A stretch of DNA of 64,000 bases from Methylobacterium sp. UNC378MF (GTDB lineage: Bacteria > Pseudomonadota > Alphaproteobacteria > Rhizobiales > Beijerinckiaceae). The stretch covers positions 80,460-144,459 of the forward strand of contig NZ_FMWU01000019.1 of assembly GCF_900103195.1 (NCBI RefSeq), given 5' to 3'. The first letter of the stretch is position 1. Each line of letters begins with the position of its first letter. This document shows, in pieces, positions 44,860 to 54,431 of the stretch. The notes beneath the pieces were generated by a model. That model had not been told where the DNA came from, searched no databases, and saw nothing but the letters and a program-made list of their open reading frames with translations. A program made the translations under genes and the position numbers.

Positions 44860-45225
44860 ACGGGGTCCGATCCATGTTCGTCGAAGGTCGTCGGAGGACG
44901 CGTGCCGATGCGCAGGCAGCCTGGATGTTGAGGCCAATCCGGCCCGAGCCATCTTTGTTGCGGCGGTGCGTCGCCCGGCATGGCCAGGGATGATGAGGTG
45001 GAGGTGTGATGAAGTCGGCGCAGTCCGCGCCTGACGGACCGATCTTCGAGAAGCGTTCGACCGCAGCTGAACGATGACGACCCTTGATGCCCGGCGGCGA
45101 CGGCAGTCCCTCTTCCCTCGGGCGCGGGCGACCTACGCCGCATCGAGGAATCCAAAGTTGCTCGACGGATCGCGGAGGGGGAACAGGGACATCGATCGGC
45201 CACTTCCCCAAAGAGCGAGGAAGGC
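44860..45225. other. Region without a recognised gene
   Basis: 366 bases upstream of the HAD gene. No motif was recognised; the HAD promoter and a GAGGAAGG ribosome-binding site lie at its right end. Confidence 0.4.
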
Positions 45226-45906
45226 ATGTTGATGCTCAAGGCTGTGATCTTCGACGTAGACGGAACTCTGATCGACTCCGTTCCCCAGCATGCGAGAGCT
45301 TGGCAGGACGCCTTTCAGGATTTCGGTCATGACATCCCGTTCGAGGACATCCGCCGCCAGATTGGCAAAGGAGGCGATCAGCTGCTCCCAGTCTTCCTGT
45401 CAGGGGACGAGCTGGACGAGAAAGGTGAGGCGCTGGAGAAGCACCGCGCCAAGATCCTGAAGGAGCGCTACCTACCGACCATCCAGGGCCTTCCGCAGGT
45501 GCGTGCGCTCATCGAGCGCCTGCAGGCCGACGGAAAGCAGCTGGCGCTCGCGTCCTCTGCCAAGCAGGACGAACTTCAGACGTACAAGAAAATTGCCGAC
45601 ATCGACGATCTCATCGGCACCGAAACCTCATCGGATGATGCCGAGGAGAGCAAGCCGAACCCGGACATCTTCCAGGCGGCTCTGAAGCGGCTCAACGGGA
45701 TTGCGCCGACCGACGCCATCGTCATCGGTGATACCCCGTACGATGCCGAGGCTGCGAGAAAGGCCGGTGTGCGCACAATCGGGCTGCTCAGTGGCGGCTG
45801 GTCGGCCGAGGAGCTGACGCAGGCGGGCTGCATCGCGACGTACCGGGATCCGGCAGACCTGCTCGCCCACTACGAGGGTTCACCATTGGCCGGCTCACAG
45901 ACCTAA
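45226..45906 (+). CDS. HAD-superfamily phosphatase (phosphoglycolate phosphatase/beta-PGM type)
   Basis: A 226-residue HAD hydrolase. Motif I is KAVIFDVDGTLIDSVPQHAR with both catalytic aspartates, motif II is QLALASSAKQDELQTYKKIA (serine), motif III lysine lies in EESKPNPDIFQAALKRLNGI, and motif IV is AIVIGDTPYDAEAARKAGVR. The helical cap between motifs I and II contains FEDIRRQIGKGGDQLLPVFL, as in subclass IA enzymes. The substrate is unknown. ATG at 45226 follows GAGGAAGG; ATG at 45232 is equally possible. It is followed 27 bases later by a thioesterase gene on the same strand. Confidence 0.88.
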   Translation: MLMLKAVIFDVDGTLIDSVPQHARAWQDAFQDFGHDIPFEDIRRQIGKGGDQLLPVFLSGDELDEKGEALEKHRAKILKERYLPTIQGLPQVRALIERLQADGKQLALASSAKQDELQTYKKIADIDDLIGTETSSDDAEESKPNPDIFQAALKRLNGIAPTDAIVIGDTPYDAEAARKAGVRTIGLLSGGWSAEELTQAGCIATYRDPADLLAHYEGSPLAGSQT

Positions 45907-45933
45907 GCGCGCCGACGAGGGGATGTGCGGCTG

Positions 45934-46332
45934 ATGAGCGACCAAATCCCGGACGTCCCTGGTGGTCCGCACCTGCGCACTGTCGCAATGCCACGCGATA
46001 CGAACGCGAGTGGCGCCATCTTCGGCGGTTGGACCGTGTCGCAGATGGATCTCGCCGGGGGCACCTTCGTCGCCCAGCGCGCTGAGGGTCGCGTCGTCAC
46101 GGTCAGCATCGATGCCATGCGCTTCCTGCGCCCAATCTCAGTCGGCGATGAGGTCAGCTGCTATTGTACGCTGCACGAAGCGGGTGAGACGTCACTGGCG
46201 GTCAAAGTCGAGACGTGGGTCCGGGAACGAAGCGGCCGCCATCCGGAGAAGGTCACCGAAGGCGTGCTCACCTACGTGGCTCTGGACGATGACGGCAGAC
46301 CTCGTTCTCTGCGCCGAATAGACCAGAGTTAG
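45934..46332 (+). CDS. Acyl-CoA thioesterase, YciA-like
   Basis: A 132-residue hotdog protein. The core LRTVAMPRDTNASGAIFGGW then TVSQMDLAGGTFVAQRAEGR matches YciA/BACH-type acyl-CoA thioesterases (DxNxxGxxFGGWxxxxxD), followed by VVTVSIDAMRFLRPISVGDE. It probably hydrolyses short to medium acyl-CoA. It lies 27 bases after the HAD gene and likely shares its transcript. Confidence 0.88.
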   Translation: MSDQIPDVPGGPHLRTVAMPRDTNASGAIFGGWTVSQMDLAGGTFVAQRAEGRVVTVSIDAMRFLRPISVGDEVSCYCTLHEAGETSLAVKVETWVRERSGRHPEKVTEGVLTYVALDDDGRPRSLRRIDQS

Positions 46333-46551
46333 GCCAGCGCTCATATCCTGGTGGCATGCTGATCGAGACAGCCGCTATCTCTCGTCCATCGCAACCCTGA
46401 TTTGCTGCTCTTCCAGATCGAGCTCGGCCATGAGGATGGCCATTTCTTCATGCTCAAGGTCATCCCTGTGATCGGCCAGCAGCCTCGTCCGCGCCGCCTC
46501 GGGACGGGGTTGATTGGGGCGCCGTGGCTCGCCGTCTGAAGGGCGGGCAGC

Positions 46552-46870
46552 CAGAAAGTCATCGGGGCCGCCCACTCGGAGGCGAGCGCGGCCAAGGTGG
46601 ATGGCGCGGGCTTCGCGGTCGTTCGAGGTGACCTCCCTGATGTGGCCGGCGTCGCCGACGCAGCTTAAGGAGGCGATGCCGTTGTCCATGCTGCCTCGCC
46701 TGGCGACCTGAACACGGCGGCCTACGACGAGGCCGCGGTGCGCGCGATCATCGGCGCGCTCCGCGGCACGACCAAGCGGTTCGTCTATACGAGCGGTTGC
46801 CTGATCTACGGATCAACCGGCGACACATCCGCGACCGAGGACATCCGGCATTCATCGTTCCGGCAAGGCC
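46552..46870 (+). pseudogene. NAD(P)-dependent epimerase/dehydratase remnant with nonsense codon
   Basis: One continuous frame reads QKVIGAAHSEASAAKVDGAG then FAVVRGDLPDVAGVADAA, a TAA at 46666-46668, and resumes in the same frame as GGDAVVHAASPGDLNTAAYD then EAAVRAIIGALRGTTKRFVY and TSGCLIYGSTGDTSATED. That is the order of an atypical SDR of the NmrA/epimerase type. The N-terminal GxxGxxG and the C-terminal half are missing, and the internal stop confirms decay. Confidence 0.75.
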
Positions 46871-47276
46871 GAGCTATTCCGACAAGAGCAGTTTATGGAA
46901 CAGGACGCGCCGCGCCATTCTGCGGCCGCTTGCAACACCTTGTGCACTCTGGGGAGACGGACCGGCCGGGCAGACGCGTCTCCTCGAGGGGCGCACATCA
47001 AGCGTGAGCCAGGATTCGATCATCAAGTCACCGTTCGGCCGGGCGCACGCCCACTCGCGTCGGAATGCGGCGCCCGGTCCGGGACCGGCAGGCCTCTGCG
47101 GTCGCCGGCGGCTGCGTCTTTCTAGGTAGGCGACAGGCCTTGCAGCGTTTCCAGTTCCGTCCTTGCATCAGCGGGCCATTGGACTGCGCGCGATCAGGAT
47201 CGGCGCACGATTTCTCGCGGGATCGCCCTAGCTATGCAGGGTGCCGCGTTCTTCTGGGTGGTTGAAGGACGGTTCG
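46871..47276. other. Region without a recognised gene
   Basis: 406 bases between the epimerase relic and the GT4 gene. No frame continues the epimerase or shows another family. The right end carries the GT4 ribosome-binding site (GAAGGAC). Confidence 0.4.
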
Positions 47277-48455
47277 GTGACGTTACAGCGACCCCTCCAA
47301 ATCCTCGCTCCCACGCGCTATCCATGGCGCTTCAATGGGCCACGGCGGTCGCGGCACAGGATCGAGAACCGAAATTTCCTTCCGCTGAACTGGGTGCATC
47401 AAGGCATCGAGGGGATCACGGCCTTCAGCCCTTGGCCGCCGCGGCGCTTCGACCTCATTCACGCCTTCAACCGGATCCCTCTCGGCCATGCGCCCTTCGT
47501 CATCGGCTTCGAGTCTCACATGCCCCGGGGATTCGGCTTAGAGACCAGCCACTATTACGGCGTTCTCTCGCGAATGCTGGCATCCCCGCGCTGCCGGGGC
47601 ATCATCGCGATTTCAAATTATGCGAGAGAAATCTTCAAGGAAACGCACCAGAATAGTGCGATGCGGGATATACTCTACGGAAAGCTGTCCGTCCGGTACC
47701 CGAATATCGAAATTCCTGCCGAGGCCGCTCGGCCCGAACCGGTCGGCCGGGCTCCGTTCGTCGTCTCATTCGTCGGCAACCATTTCGCGCGAAAGGGGGG
47801 ATGCGTCGCGGTCAGGATGGCCGAACTGGCCCTTCAAAAGAAGCTGCCAGTGCAGGTCGAGATCGTGAGTTCGCTGCAGGTAGGTCGCGGCGTCTGGACT
47901 GATCCCCTGAACGATCACTTCTACGATCGCTACCGCGCCGCATTGAAGCTTCCGAACGTTCGCTGGCACGCCACTCTATCGAACGTTGAGGTCCATGCTC
48001 TGTTTCGCCGCTCGCATGTTTCGCTCCTCGCGACGTTCTGCGACACGTTCGGCTACAGTGCCATCGAGTCGATGATCCACGGCACGCCGGTACTCGCTAC
48101 GCGACAGGGTGCGTTGCCTGAGTTCATCGTGCACCGCCAGAACGGTCTTCTGCTCGATCTCGACACGGCGCCGAACGGCGAGTGGATCCATATCGCGCAT
48201 CCCGACCGCGGTAGTCGGGCTTACGAGAGTCTGGTCGAGGGGGAGATCGAACGGATGGCGCAAGTGGCGATCCTGGAGATCGAGCGGCTGATCGAACGGC
48301 CTGACGAGCTCTATGACATGCGGCGCCACGCGCGATCCGATGCCGAGCGTCTCTTCGGCGCACAGGAGGCGAATGCATATTGGGACGGCCTCTACGAGCG
48401 TGCGCTCACGGCACAGGAGGTCGGTGACGCGCGGTTCAGGCTCGAAGCCCGCTGA
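47277..48455 (+). CDS. Glycosyltransferase family 4-like protein
   Basis: A 392-residue GT-B enzyme. A GTG at 47277 behind GAAGGAC was chosen; an ATG at 47241 in frame would add 12 residues. The N-terminal acceptor domain includes FDLIHAFNRIPLGHAPFVIG. The C-terminal donor domain shows PFVVSFVGNHFARKGGCVAV (G-N-x-F-x-x-K-G), then RRSHVSLLATFCDTFGYSAI and ESMIHGTPVLATRQGALPEF, the E-x7-E motif region of GT4 retaining enzymes. It is the only plus-strand gene of the polysaccharide cluster and converges on the GH16-like gene. Confidence 0.85.
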   Translation: MTLQRPLQILAPTRYPWRFNGPRRSRHRIENRNFLPLNWVHQGIEGITAFSPWPPRRFDLIHAFNRIPLGHAPFVIGFESHMPRGFGLETSHYYGVLSRMLASPRCRGIIAISNYAREIFKETHQNSAMRDILYGKLSVRYPNIEIPAEAARPEPVGRAPFVVSFVGNHFARKGGCVAVRMAELALQKKLPVQVEIVSSLQVGRGVWTDPLNDHFYDRYRAALKLPNVRWHATLSNVEVHALFRRSHVSLLATFCDTFGYSAIESMIHGTPVLATRQGALPEFIVHRQNGLLLDLDTAPNGEWIHIAHPDRGSRAYESLVEGEIERMAQVAILEIERLIERPDELYDMRRHARSDAERLFGAQEANAYWDGLYERALTAQEVGDARFRLEAR

Positions 48456-48542
48456 CCGCGACGCGCGCGACGGTGCGCCCGACCAAACGACGGCGCCGCG
48501 GGCGTCCCGCGTCGCCGGTGTCCCTAGCCGCGGTTGTCCCCG

Positions 48543-49889
48543 TCAGATCGGCATGGCGTAGTGTGCCATGTGCTCGACGAGCATGGCCGGTGCTCCCGGA
48601 GCCCATTTGCTGGGAGCCGTCGGATAGAGGCCTTTCTCTGTATTGCCGCCTGCTCCGCCCAGCGCGATCTGAAGCATCATGAAGACGCGATTCGGATCCC
48701 CCGGATCGGCCGGGTTTGTCAGATAGAATCGGTTTGGAACCGAGAAGGTGAGAGTCTCGTCGATCCCGAAGGCCATGCGTTCCGGTGTCCATTCGGACCA
48801 ATACGTGTGGGGTTCGTCGTACCGGAAGTTGGGCAGAAGCCGCTCGATATCGACGAACTGCCCTTCCTTGGAACCACCGGTTCCGGCTGCGCCCCACCAG
48901 TTGGTCTGGTAGGGAAGGACGGATACGGGATCGGGCTGGTTGAACGAGATCTCGACCGTGTCCTGCTCACAATTCGGCCAGCGATAATGCGGAAGACACA
49001 ATTGCCAGCCCGCCGGCCAGCAGCCCTGCTGCATGTTCAGGAGCGCGAAGCGATAGGCGAACCGGCCATAGCCTAGCCGACCATTGTGTTCGGTCGAGAC
49101 GAGCGGAGTGGAATGCGTGCACCGCTTGCTATGGCCTCCCTGCGTGAGCACGATGGGGTGCGGAAGGCGCTCCGGGACGAGAAGGCGCCGCCCGTCGAGC
49201 ATCTGCAGCGGTGCGGTGCCGTGCAGCCTTGGATCCGAATAGAGGCCCACTTCAGCATTGGTGAACTGCGCCCGGCCGCTCGGAAGGCTGTTCGTGAAGC
49301 AGGGGCGGCCGTCTCGGTCGACGCCGGTGGCGGTGCAGACGAAGTCCCTGACGAGGTCGCTGTGGAAGTCGCGCGTCCACCCCTTGGCGACGGGTCTCGG
49401 CTTCGGCGCGTTCCAGGCTCGCGCGGTCGCTCCAGGCGCCAATGGTGACGGGTCCAAGGCATCCGGCCCGATCCGGGCTGCCCCCTTCGCGATAACAGGA
49501 CGGAAGTCATAGGTCACGAAAGGCTGGATCCGGATGCTCGCGCCCGCGCCCGGATTCGGCAAGCTTACCGAAATGAGGATTTCATCGACATCGTACTCGA
49601 ACACGAAGGCGCCGGACTGAGGCGATGCGCCACTGTCGATCTCGAAACGGAGGCAGCACGAATACGCACTCGGTCCCCCCCGACGGATCGCCACGGTGGC
49701 TGTCCGGCCGTTCGGGCCTATGCGCGCGTCATGGACCGTGTAGGTCGGCAGGTCGTTCGGCGCCGATCCGGTCGCGGCGCCGACGGCTGGAATCCGAGCC
49801 GCCGTCGCGCCGGCTGCCAGTAGAGCGAGCATCGCGCGGCGGTTTGGAGACGCGTGCGTCGAACTGGAAAACAGCGGGCTTTGCCTCAT
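48543..49889 (-). CDS. Secreted GH16-like glycoside hydrolase
   Basis: A 448-residue protein. The start (ATG 49889) leads to a twin-arginine-like signal, SPNRRAMLALLAAGATAARI, cut after VGAA. Residues 45-180 form a beta-rich N-terminal domain. The C-terminal half resembles a GH16 jelly roll: LGYGRFAYRFALLNMQQGCW then PAGWQLCLPHYRWPNCEQDT and VEISFNQPD. EQDTVE fits the catalytic E-x-D-x-x-E of GH16, with the nucleophile and acid/base glutamates, and YWSEWTPERMAFGIDE fits the following strand. ExoK-type GH16 enzymes trim exopolysaccharide in rhizobia. The position inside a polysaccharide cluster agrees. Confidence 0.72.
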   Translation of the reverse strand: MRQSPLFSSSTHASPNRRAMLALLAAGATAARIPAVGAATGSAPNDLPTYTVHDARIGPNGRTATVAIRRGGPSAYSCCLRFEIDSGASPQSGAFVFEYDVDEILISVSLPNPGAGASIRIQPFVTYDFRPVIAKGAARIGPDALDPSPLAPGATARAWNAPKPRPVAKGWTRDFHSDLVRDFVCTATGVDRDGRPCFTNSLPSGRAQFTNAEVGLYSDPRLHGTAPLQMLDGRRLLVPERLPHPIVLTQGGHSKRCTHSTPLVSTEHNGRLGYGRFAYRFALLNMQQGCWPAGWQLCLPHYRWPNCEQDTVEISFNQPDPVSVLPYQTNWWGAAGTGGSKEGQFVDIERLLPNFRYDEPHTYWSEWTPERMAFGIDETLTFSVPNRFYLTNPADPGDPNRVFMMLQIALGGAGGNTEKGLYPTAPSKWAPGAPAMLVEHMAHYAMPI

Positions 49890-49980
49890 GGCCTGTCCTG
49901 CGTGCTGGTGAGAGTCTCGGCTCATCGCGGGGCCCGCCCCGCGACGTGATTGAAGGCGTGCCGGACACATCGCGAGGCCG

Positions 49981-51072
49981 TCACCCGGCCCGCGTGCGGG
50001 CGAACCGCTTCAGGATGAAGCTCTGCGCCGGTCGTTCGACCACACGATGCAGGACCACCGCGATGGCGATTGCCAAGCCCACCCCGATGCCGACGGCCAG
50101 CAGGGCGAACTCCGCGCCGACGCGCGGTGCGGCGATCTTGATCGACGCCTGAACGAAGTAAGGATGGCTCAGATAGAGCGCGTACGACGCGTCCCCGAGC
50201 AGGATCAAATTGGCCACCAAGCGCCCGCTCATGGGCGGCAGCGACAGGCATGATGCCACGATGAGCGTCGCGACGAAGCCGTGCTTGATCACCGAGGGCA
50301 GGTCGAGATCCAGCAGGTAAAGCAGGAGGGCGCCGATCGCCAAGAGGGCGGCGAGCGCCGGACGTCCCCGATCGATCGGCAGCCCGATCGCGTAGATCTG
50401 CGACAGCGCGAGGCCGAAAGCGAACTCAAGGATCATCGGGTTCGTGTAGAAGTGCCACAGCGTGCCTCCCTCGGGCCGTATCCAGCCGACGAGGACGATC
50501 AGCGAGAGAAGTGCACAGGCAATCCAGGCGGCATGTCGGCCGGCACTCAGGCACAGGCAGAACAAGGCGTAGAAATACATCTCATAGCAGAGTGTCCACC
50601 CCAGGAAGAGTAGCGGCTGAACAAGGCCGTTGTCTTTCTGATACGGTATGAAGAGATAGGACCGGATAATCTTTTCGGTCGACACTGTGGTGCCGTTCAC
50701 GAGCGCCGGAGCCATCAGGGTGACGAAGACCACGCCGGTGGTGAGCAGCCAGTAGAGCGGCACGACCCGGGCGACACGGCGGACTGCGAAATGGCTGATC
50801 CCGCGCGCCGGTTCGGCCGTATACGCGATGATGAAGCCGCTCAGGACGAAGAAGATGTCGACACCGATGACCCCATCATTGAATGGGTTCGACGCCCCGC
50901 CCGCCTCCACCGACAGCCCGCTGCCAACGTGAAACAGAACGACAAGGAAGGCCGCGACGAACCGAAGGATCTGAAGAGCCGGCAGGCGCGCTGGTCGCAG
51001 GCTGGTCGTCGGCGTGGCGACCGCCGCTGGAACGGGTTCCGTTCCGTACACCGAGACGAAGCTGTGAGACAT
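49981..51072 (-). CDS. Acyltransferase family 3 membrane protein
   Basis: A 363-residue protein with about ten membrane helices, from ATG at 51072 (MSHSFVSVYGTEPVPAAVAT). The acyltransferase-3 marks are LPALQILRFVAAFLVVLFHV with the conserved R and H, then GVIGVDIFFVLSGFIIAYTA, and RRVARVVPLYWLLTTGVVFV. These proteins O-acetylate surface polysaccharides such as succinoglycan or O-antigen. It lies between the GH16-like and FkbM genes, all read leftwards. Confidence 0.87.
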   Translation of the reverse strand: MSHSFVSVYGTEPVPAAVATPTTSLRPARLPALQILRFVAAFLVVLFHVGSGLSVEAGGASNPFNDGVIGVDIFFVLSGFIIAYTAEPARGISHFAVRRVARVVPLYWLLTTGVVFVTLMAPALVNGTTVSTEKIIRSYLFIPYQKDNGLVQPLLFLGWTLCYEMYFYALFCLCLSAGRHAAWIACALLSLIVLVGWIRPEGGTLWHFYTNPMILEFAFGLALSQIYAIGLPIDRGRPALAALLAIGALLLYLLDLDLPSVIKHGFVATLIVASCLSLPPMSGRLVANLILLGDASYALYLSHPYFVQASIKIAAPRVGAEFALLAVGIGVGLAIAIAVVLHRVVERPAQSFILKRFARTRAG

Positions 51073-51168
51073 GTGGGAGGCGCTCTCCAGGCTCACCCTA
51101 CAGATCGTCGCGTTCGGCAGCGGAAGCACCTTAGCCGATTGACTTAGAGAATGGGATGCGCCTTCGTC

Positions 51169-51282
51169 CTAAAGCACATCTCGATAGCAGTCCGCCGCCC
51201 GACACGGGCGACCGATTGTCTTGATGAAGTCAATTGTGTCCTGGGTAAAAGCACGAGTTGCGAATTTCGCCACGAAGGTCAT
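51169..51282 (-). CDS. Possible 37-residue peptide
   Basis: A short frame MTFVAKFATRAFTQDTIDFI ending AADCYRDVL, with a possible AGGATGG site nine bases upstream, in a 393-base gap between the FkbM and acyltransferase genes. No family is recognised; it may be a chance frame or a gene remnant. Nothing else is seen in this gap. Confidence 0.25.
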   Translation of the reverse strand: MTFVAKFATRAFTQDTIDFIKTIGRPCRAADCYRDVL

Positions 51283-51465
51283 CGGTGTTCCATCCTGAAC
51301 ATCCTTCGGGCGTAGAAGCACCGGGTTCCGTTCCGCCGCGGGCGATGAGTTGGATTTTCGAAAGTTCCGAGCATGAATCGCGATTTCGCTTCGTGTCGAA
51401 ATTCTGTATTCACCGAACATTTGGACGGGCAGAAACCGGACCTTTTATCAATACACCCTCGGAGA

Positions 51466-52275
51466 TTACGGCTCTCTCCACTTTGCCGGACGGCTGAAGC
51501 TTGCAATGTAATTTGCGACGCCGCTGAAATACTCGGCCCCTCGGTCATAGGTCGTGATTAAGATCGGCACTCCGTCGTGTCCCATCCTGTACAGGTCCAT
51601 GCCAAGATTATTGAAAAAGACAAAAAAATCGATAAAGAAAGTTCGTGAATTGACATTGGCTGGCCCAAATTCGAAAGATATCGCTCCGATTTTGCCAGTT
51701 TTCAGACTATCGATGGCTCCTAGGACGGCTTTCAATTCGTGACCTTCAATATCCATTTTAATGTAATCGATAAAATCTAACTTATTGCGGGCGCGAAAAG
51801 CGTCAATGGTGGTAACATCGACTTTGATGATATCGGTAACTCCGGCAAAATCTGATCTATTGTAGGCGGACGCCACCTCGCTGTTCTCACCTTGGTATAG
51901 ATCCATGGCTCCTTCGGTATCTCCTACGGCCTGTCGTATCAGCTCGCAATTTTCCAATTTCATGGCGTTGATGACCGGCCAACATTGAGGCTGCGGTTCG
52001 AAGATGAATATTTTCGCAGACGAACCCATCGTTGTGAGTCGCTCGAAGATGCGGTGCGACCAATTTCCAACATTTCCTCCAATGTCAAAAATAATCGGCT
52101 GATCAGACGATATGAAGCTGACCGCGTTTTCGACCTCCTGCCAATCGGCATCGAAGCCCCCACCTCTTTTCGATTGGAGGGCGGTCCCAATGTTTTCCAA
52201 TATTCTCGGAAATGAAGTCAAGCCAGGCAGCGAGAACAGTGAGACCGCGCTCGGCATCAGTTGCTTCTTTAACAT
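51466..52275 (-). CDS. FkbM-family methyltransferase
   Basis: A 269-residue protein from ATG at 52275 with a GGAGG site. SAM-binding motifs are IIFDIGGNVGNWSHRIFERL and KIFIFEPQPQCWPVINAMKL, and the FkbM signature is FIDYIKMDIEGHELKAVLGA followed by IGAISFEFGPANVNSRTF. FkbM enzymes O-methylate sugars, often on surface glycans. Codon use and GC are clearly lower than in the flanks (many A/T third positions), which suggests recent transfer. It lies 170 bases downstream of the O-antigen ligase gene. Confidence 0.88.
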   Translation of the reverse strand: MLKKQLMPSAVSLFSLPGLTSFPRILENIGTALQSKRGGGFDADWQEVENAVSFISSDQPIIFDIGGNVGNWSHRIFERLTTMGSSAKIFIFEPQPQCWPVINAMKLENCELIRQAVGDTEGAMDLYQGENSEVASAYNRSDFAGVTDIIKVDVTTIDAFRARNKLDFIDYIKMDIEGHELKAVLGAIDSLKTGKIGAISFEFGPANVNSRTFFIDFFVFFNNLGMDLYRMGHDGVPILITTYDRGAEYFSGVANYIASFSRPAKWREP

Positions 52276-52445
52276 AGGGCCTCCGACATTTGGCGAACTA
52301 GGAAACGCTTGCCCATGGATAGTCATTCAATGGCGATGTTTTTTCACGGAATATACAAGATGCATATCGTCTTGCCGTTGATTTTTGATGCAACGCTGTC
52401 CGAAGGCCTGCCGCTTGACGGTAATCAGCAACGTTTCGAACCGAA

Positions 52446-53789
52446 TCAAAATTGAGTTCGATGAGCAGTGAGGGAAAAATCAGACGAGACTGAAACGTCC
52501 GTCTCGGAATAGCTCTCACTTTCATCATAGCTTCCGGTCGTTGAGTTGATTCCTCTTGCCGTCACCGGGATGAGCGCTGCGAGCAGAAATTGGCTGAAGC
52601 TATGATTCTGGAAAAGCGCGTTCTCCAGATTGATCGAGACGGCGAGAGAGAAGCAGAAACTCAGAGGGAACACTTCGGCGTAAGACTGGCCCTTCAATGC
52701 TGTTGCGCAGGCTCGCTTGAGACAAGCGGCAAGGCCCAATCCGAAAAGTATCAGTCCTGCCAAGCCGAACGCGACCGCCACGTCATAGAAGTTGTTGTGA
52801 AAAAACCAGAGTTTCTGGCCGATTGAGTATCGGAGATACTCGACGGGGGTCGAGGTGCTCTCCCAATAAGCCTTGTAGCCAACTCCGAACCACGGGTCCC
52901 TCCAGAATTGGTCAGACGCGAACTGCCAGAGAAGGGTCCGTCCGCTTAAGGTTCGATCTTTGCCCGTGTCCTCCAAAAACCGCTGACCGATCGCATCGCT
53001 GTGCAGGACAACATAAGCCAGCCCAGCGCTCCCTAAGGCGACTGCAAGCCCGACCACGAAGCCTGTGAACACAGATCCTCTCCGCCAGACTGCAGTAACG
53101 ATGAGCGGACATAGTCCCACTAGGGTTGCAACTTGAGCGGTGGTGGAGTGCGACAGGTAGAGGATGGTGAGCGAACCGATAAATGACACGCCTGTGAGCG
53201 GGCGATTCCACCCGTCCAAGAACAAGCAGGCGGCGCAGATAGCGCTGAGTGCCATCATGCCGCCGAGCACGTTCTTATGGGTGTAGATGCCGAACCACAC
53301 ACCTGCGCCGCTAATCGCGCCGCGATGAAACGCGAATTCCGATACGGCCGATAAGATCTGTGCAGCGACGAGAGCCCAGAATAGGATCTTCAATAGGCGG
53401 GATTGGCCAAAGTATAGTTGAAAGACATAGCCCGCAACGATAGTCATCAACAACTGCAGGCCGTGATAGAACGAGACGGCAGGGGTGAGCGACCAGAGCG
53501 CTGAGATCATGGCCAGCACCGGCCACGCAGTTAGCCAGGGGTTTGCGATCAGGCAGTCGTTAAGCCGAGACAGGCGGCCCAGGACCGTGAACACCGCCAC
53601 GACGTCGACGGCGAACCACACATACCGTTCGCCTGACAGGATTCCGAGGAGGGTGCTGTCCGCGTAGCAGGCGCACAGGAAGACGACTGCGAGGGCATCC
53701 GCACACCCGAACGGTGGATCGTATGTGACGCCCGCCCCTCGTGCAGGTCCGGAATATTCCAATCCGGACGCGATAAGCCGCATGGCCAT
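52446..53789 (-). CDS. O-antigen ligase/polymerase family membrane protein
   Basis: A 447-residue protein with about 11 membrane helices. Family marks are VWFGIYTHKNVLGGMMALSA, the periplasmic loop TLSGRTLLWQFASDQFWRDP then WFGVGYKAYWE, and WFFHNNFYDVAVAFGLAGLI, the Wzy_C/O-antigen ligase pattern with its catalytic histidine region (HNN). It polymerises or attaches polysaccharide in the periplasm. The tail after residue 415 is Ser/Thr-rich. GC is lower than average. It is the first gene of the leftward cluster. Confidence 0.87.
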   Translation of the reverse strand: MAMRLIASGLEYSGPARGAGVTYDPPFGCADALAVVFLCACYADSTLLGILSGERYVWFAVDVVAVFTVLGRLSRLNDCLIANPWLTAWPVLAMISALWSLTPAVSFYHGLQLLMTIVAGYVFQLYFGQSRLLKILFWALVAAQILSAVSEFAFHRGAISGAGVWFGIYTHKNVLGGMMALSAICAACLFLDGWNRPLTGVSFIGSLTILYLSHSTTAQVATLVGLCPLIVTAVWRRGSVFTGFVVGLAVALGSAGLAYVVLHSDAIGQRFLEDTGKDRTLSGRTLLWQFASDQFWRDPWFGVGYKAYWESTSTPVEYLRYSIGQKLWFFHNNFYDVAVAFGLAGLILFGLGLAACLKRACATALKGQSYAEVFPLSFCFSLAVSINLENALFQNHSFSQFLLAALIPVTARGINSTTGSYDESESYSETDVSVSSDFSLTAHRTQF

Positions 53790-54179
53790 TGCTGCTCCGT
53801 GTCTCCCACCGTGCTGTCCAACGCCACGATCTGATCGTCGGAGTGATGGAGTCGCGAAACGGAAACCGCCGCAATACGGGTCGCGTACCTCAAAGGGCGG
53901 TGCCGAGTTTCACCGGCGAGCGGGAGGGGACCGGGAGGACCCGATGGCTGGCTTGACGATGTCGGCCCGCCACATCGGCGCTCGACTGCTAAGACGGATC
54001 CGACCGTCGTTGCTCCGGCCCTTGAAACGCGGCCGACCCCGCATCGACGTGTTCAGAGGCGCTGGCGCAAAGATGCTGGATGCATTTCTGCCGTCGCAGG
54101 TGCCATCGGTGTTGAGGGCGGCAGTTCATCCCGCCGCACCCGGTTAAGCGGCCGCCATTTGTTGTGCGCGCCAGAACAC

Positions 54180-54398
54180 CTAAAGGCCGATGCAGACTGC
54201 TGCGAAGTCTACAGCCCTGAGTCGGTGCAGGACCCTAAAGGCGATGGGGCGCAGGCCGGCCCCGGCGGCGGGCAAGCGTTCGCAGTCGCGGGCCGAGCGT
54301 CGAGAGCGTGCCACCCAGGCTGAGGCGCTCGACTGCCCATAGCGGTGTCGCAACGGGATGAAGCCGCGCTTGGCTTCGGGCAGCCTGATCACACCTGG
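54180..54398 (-). pseudogene. IS5-family transposase C-terminal remnant
   Basis: The minus frame reads LPEAKRGFIPLRHRYGQSSA then SAWVARSRRSARDCERLPAA and LRPIAFRVLHRL. This matches the C-terminus of IS5/IS4-type transposases (ERSFAWxxRFRRLARDYERL, then AFxxLMLRRL). The YREK region is altered (RYGQSSAS) and everything upstream is lost, so it cannot be active. Confidence 0.75.
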
Positions 54399-54431
54399 AA
54401 AAATGAGTTGATCGGCAGTCGCCTTCGCCGC

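Noticed and set aside
46375..46689. 104-residue minus-strand gene
   Set aside because: Its first half is the complement of the epimerase relic, and the remainder has no motif, so it was not called as a gene.
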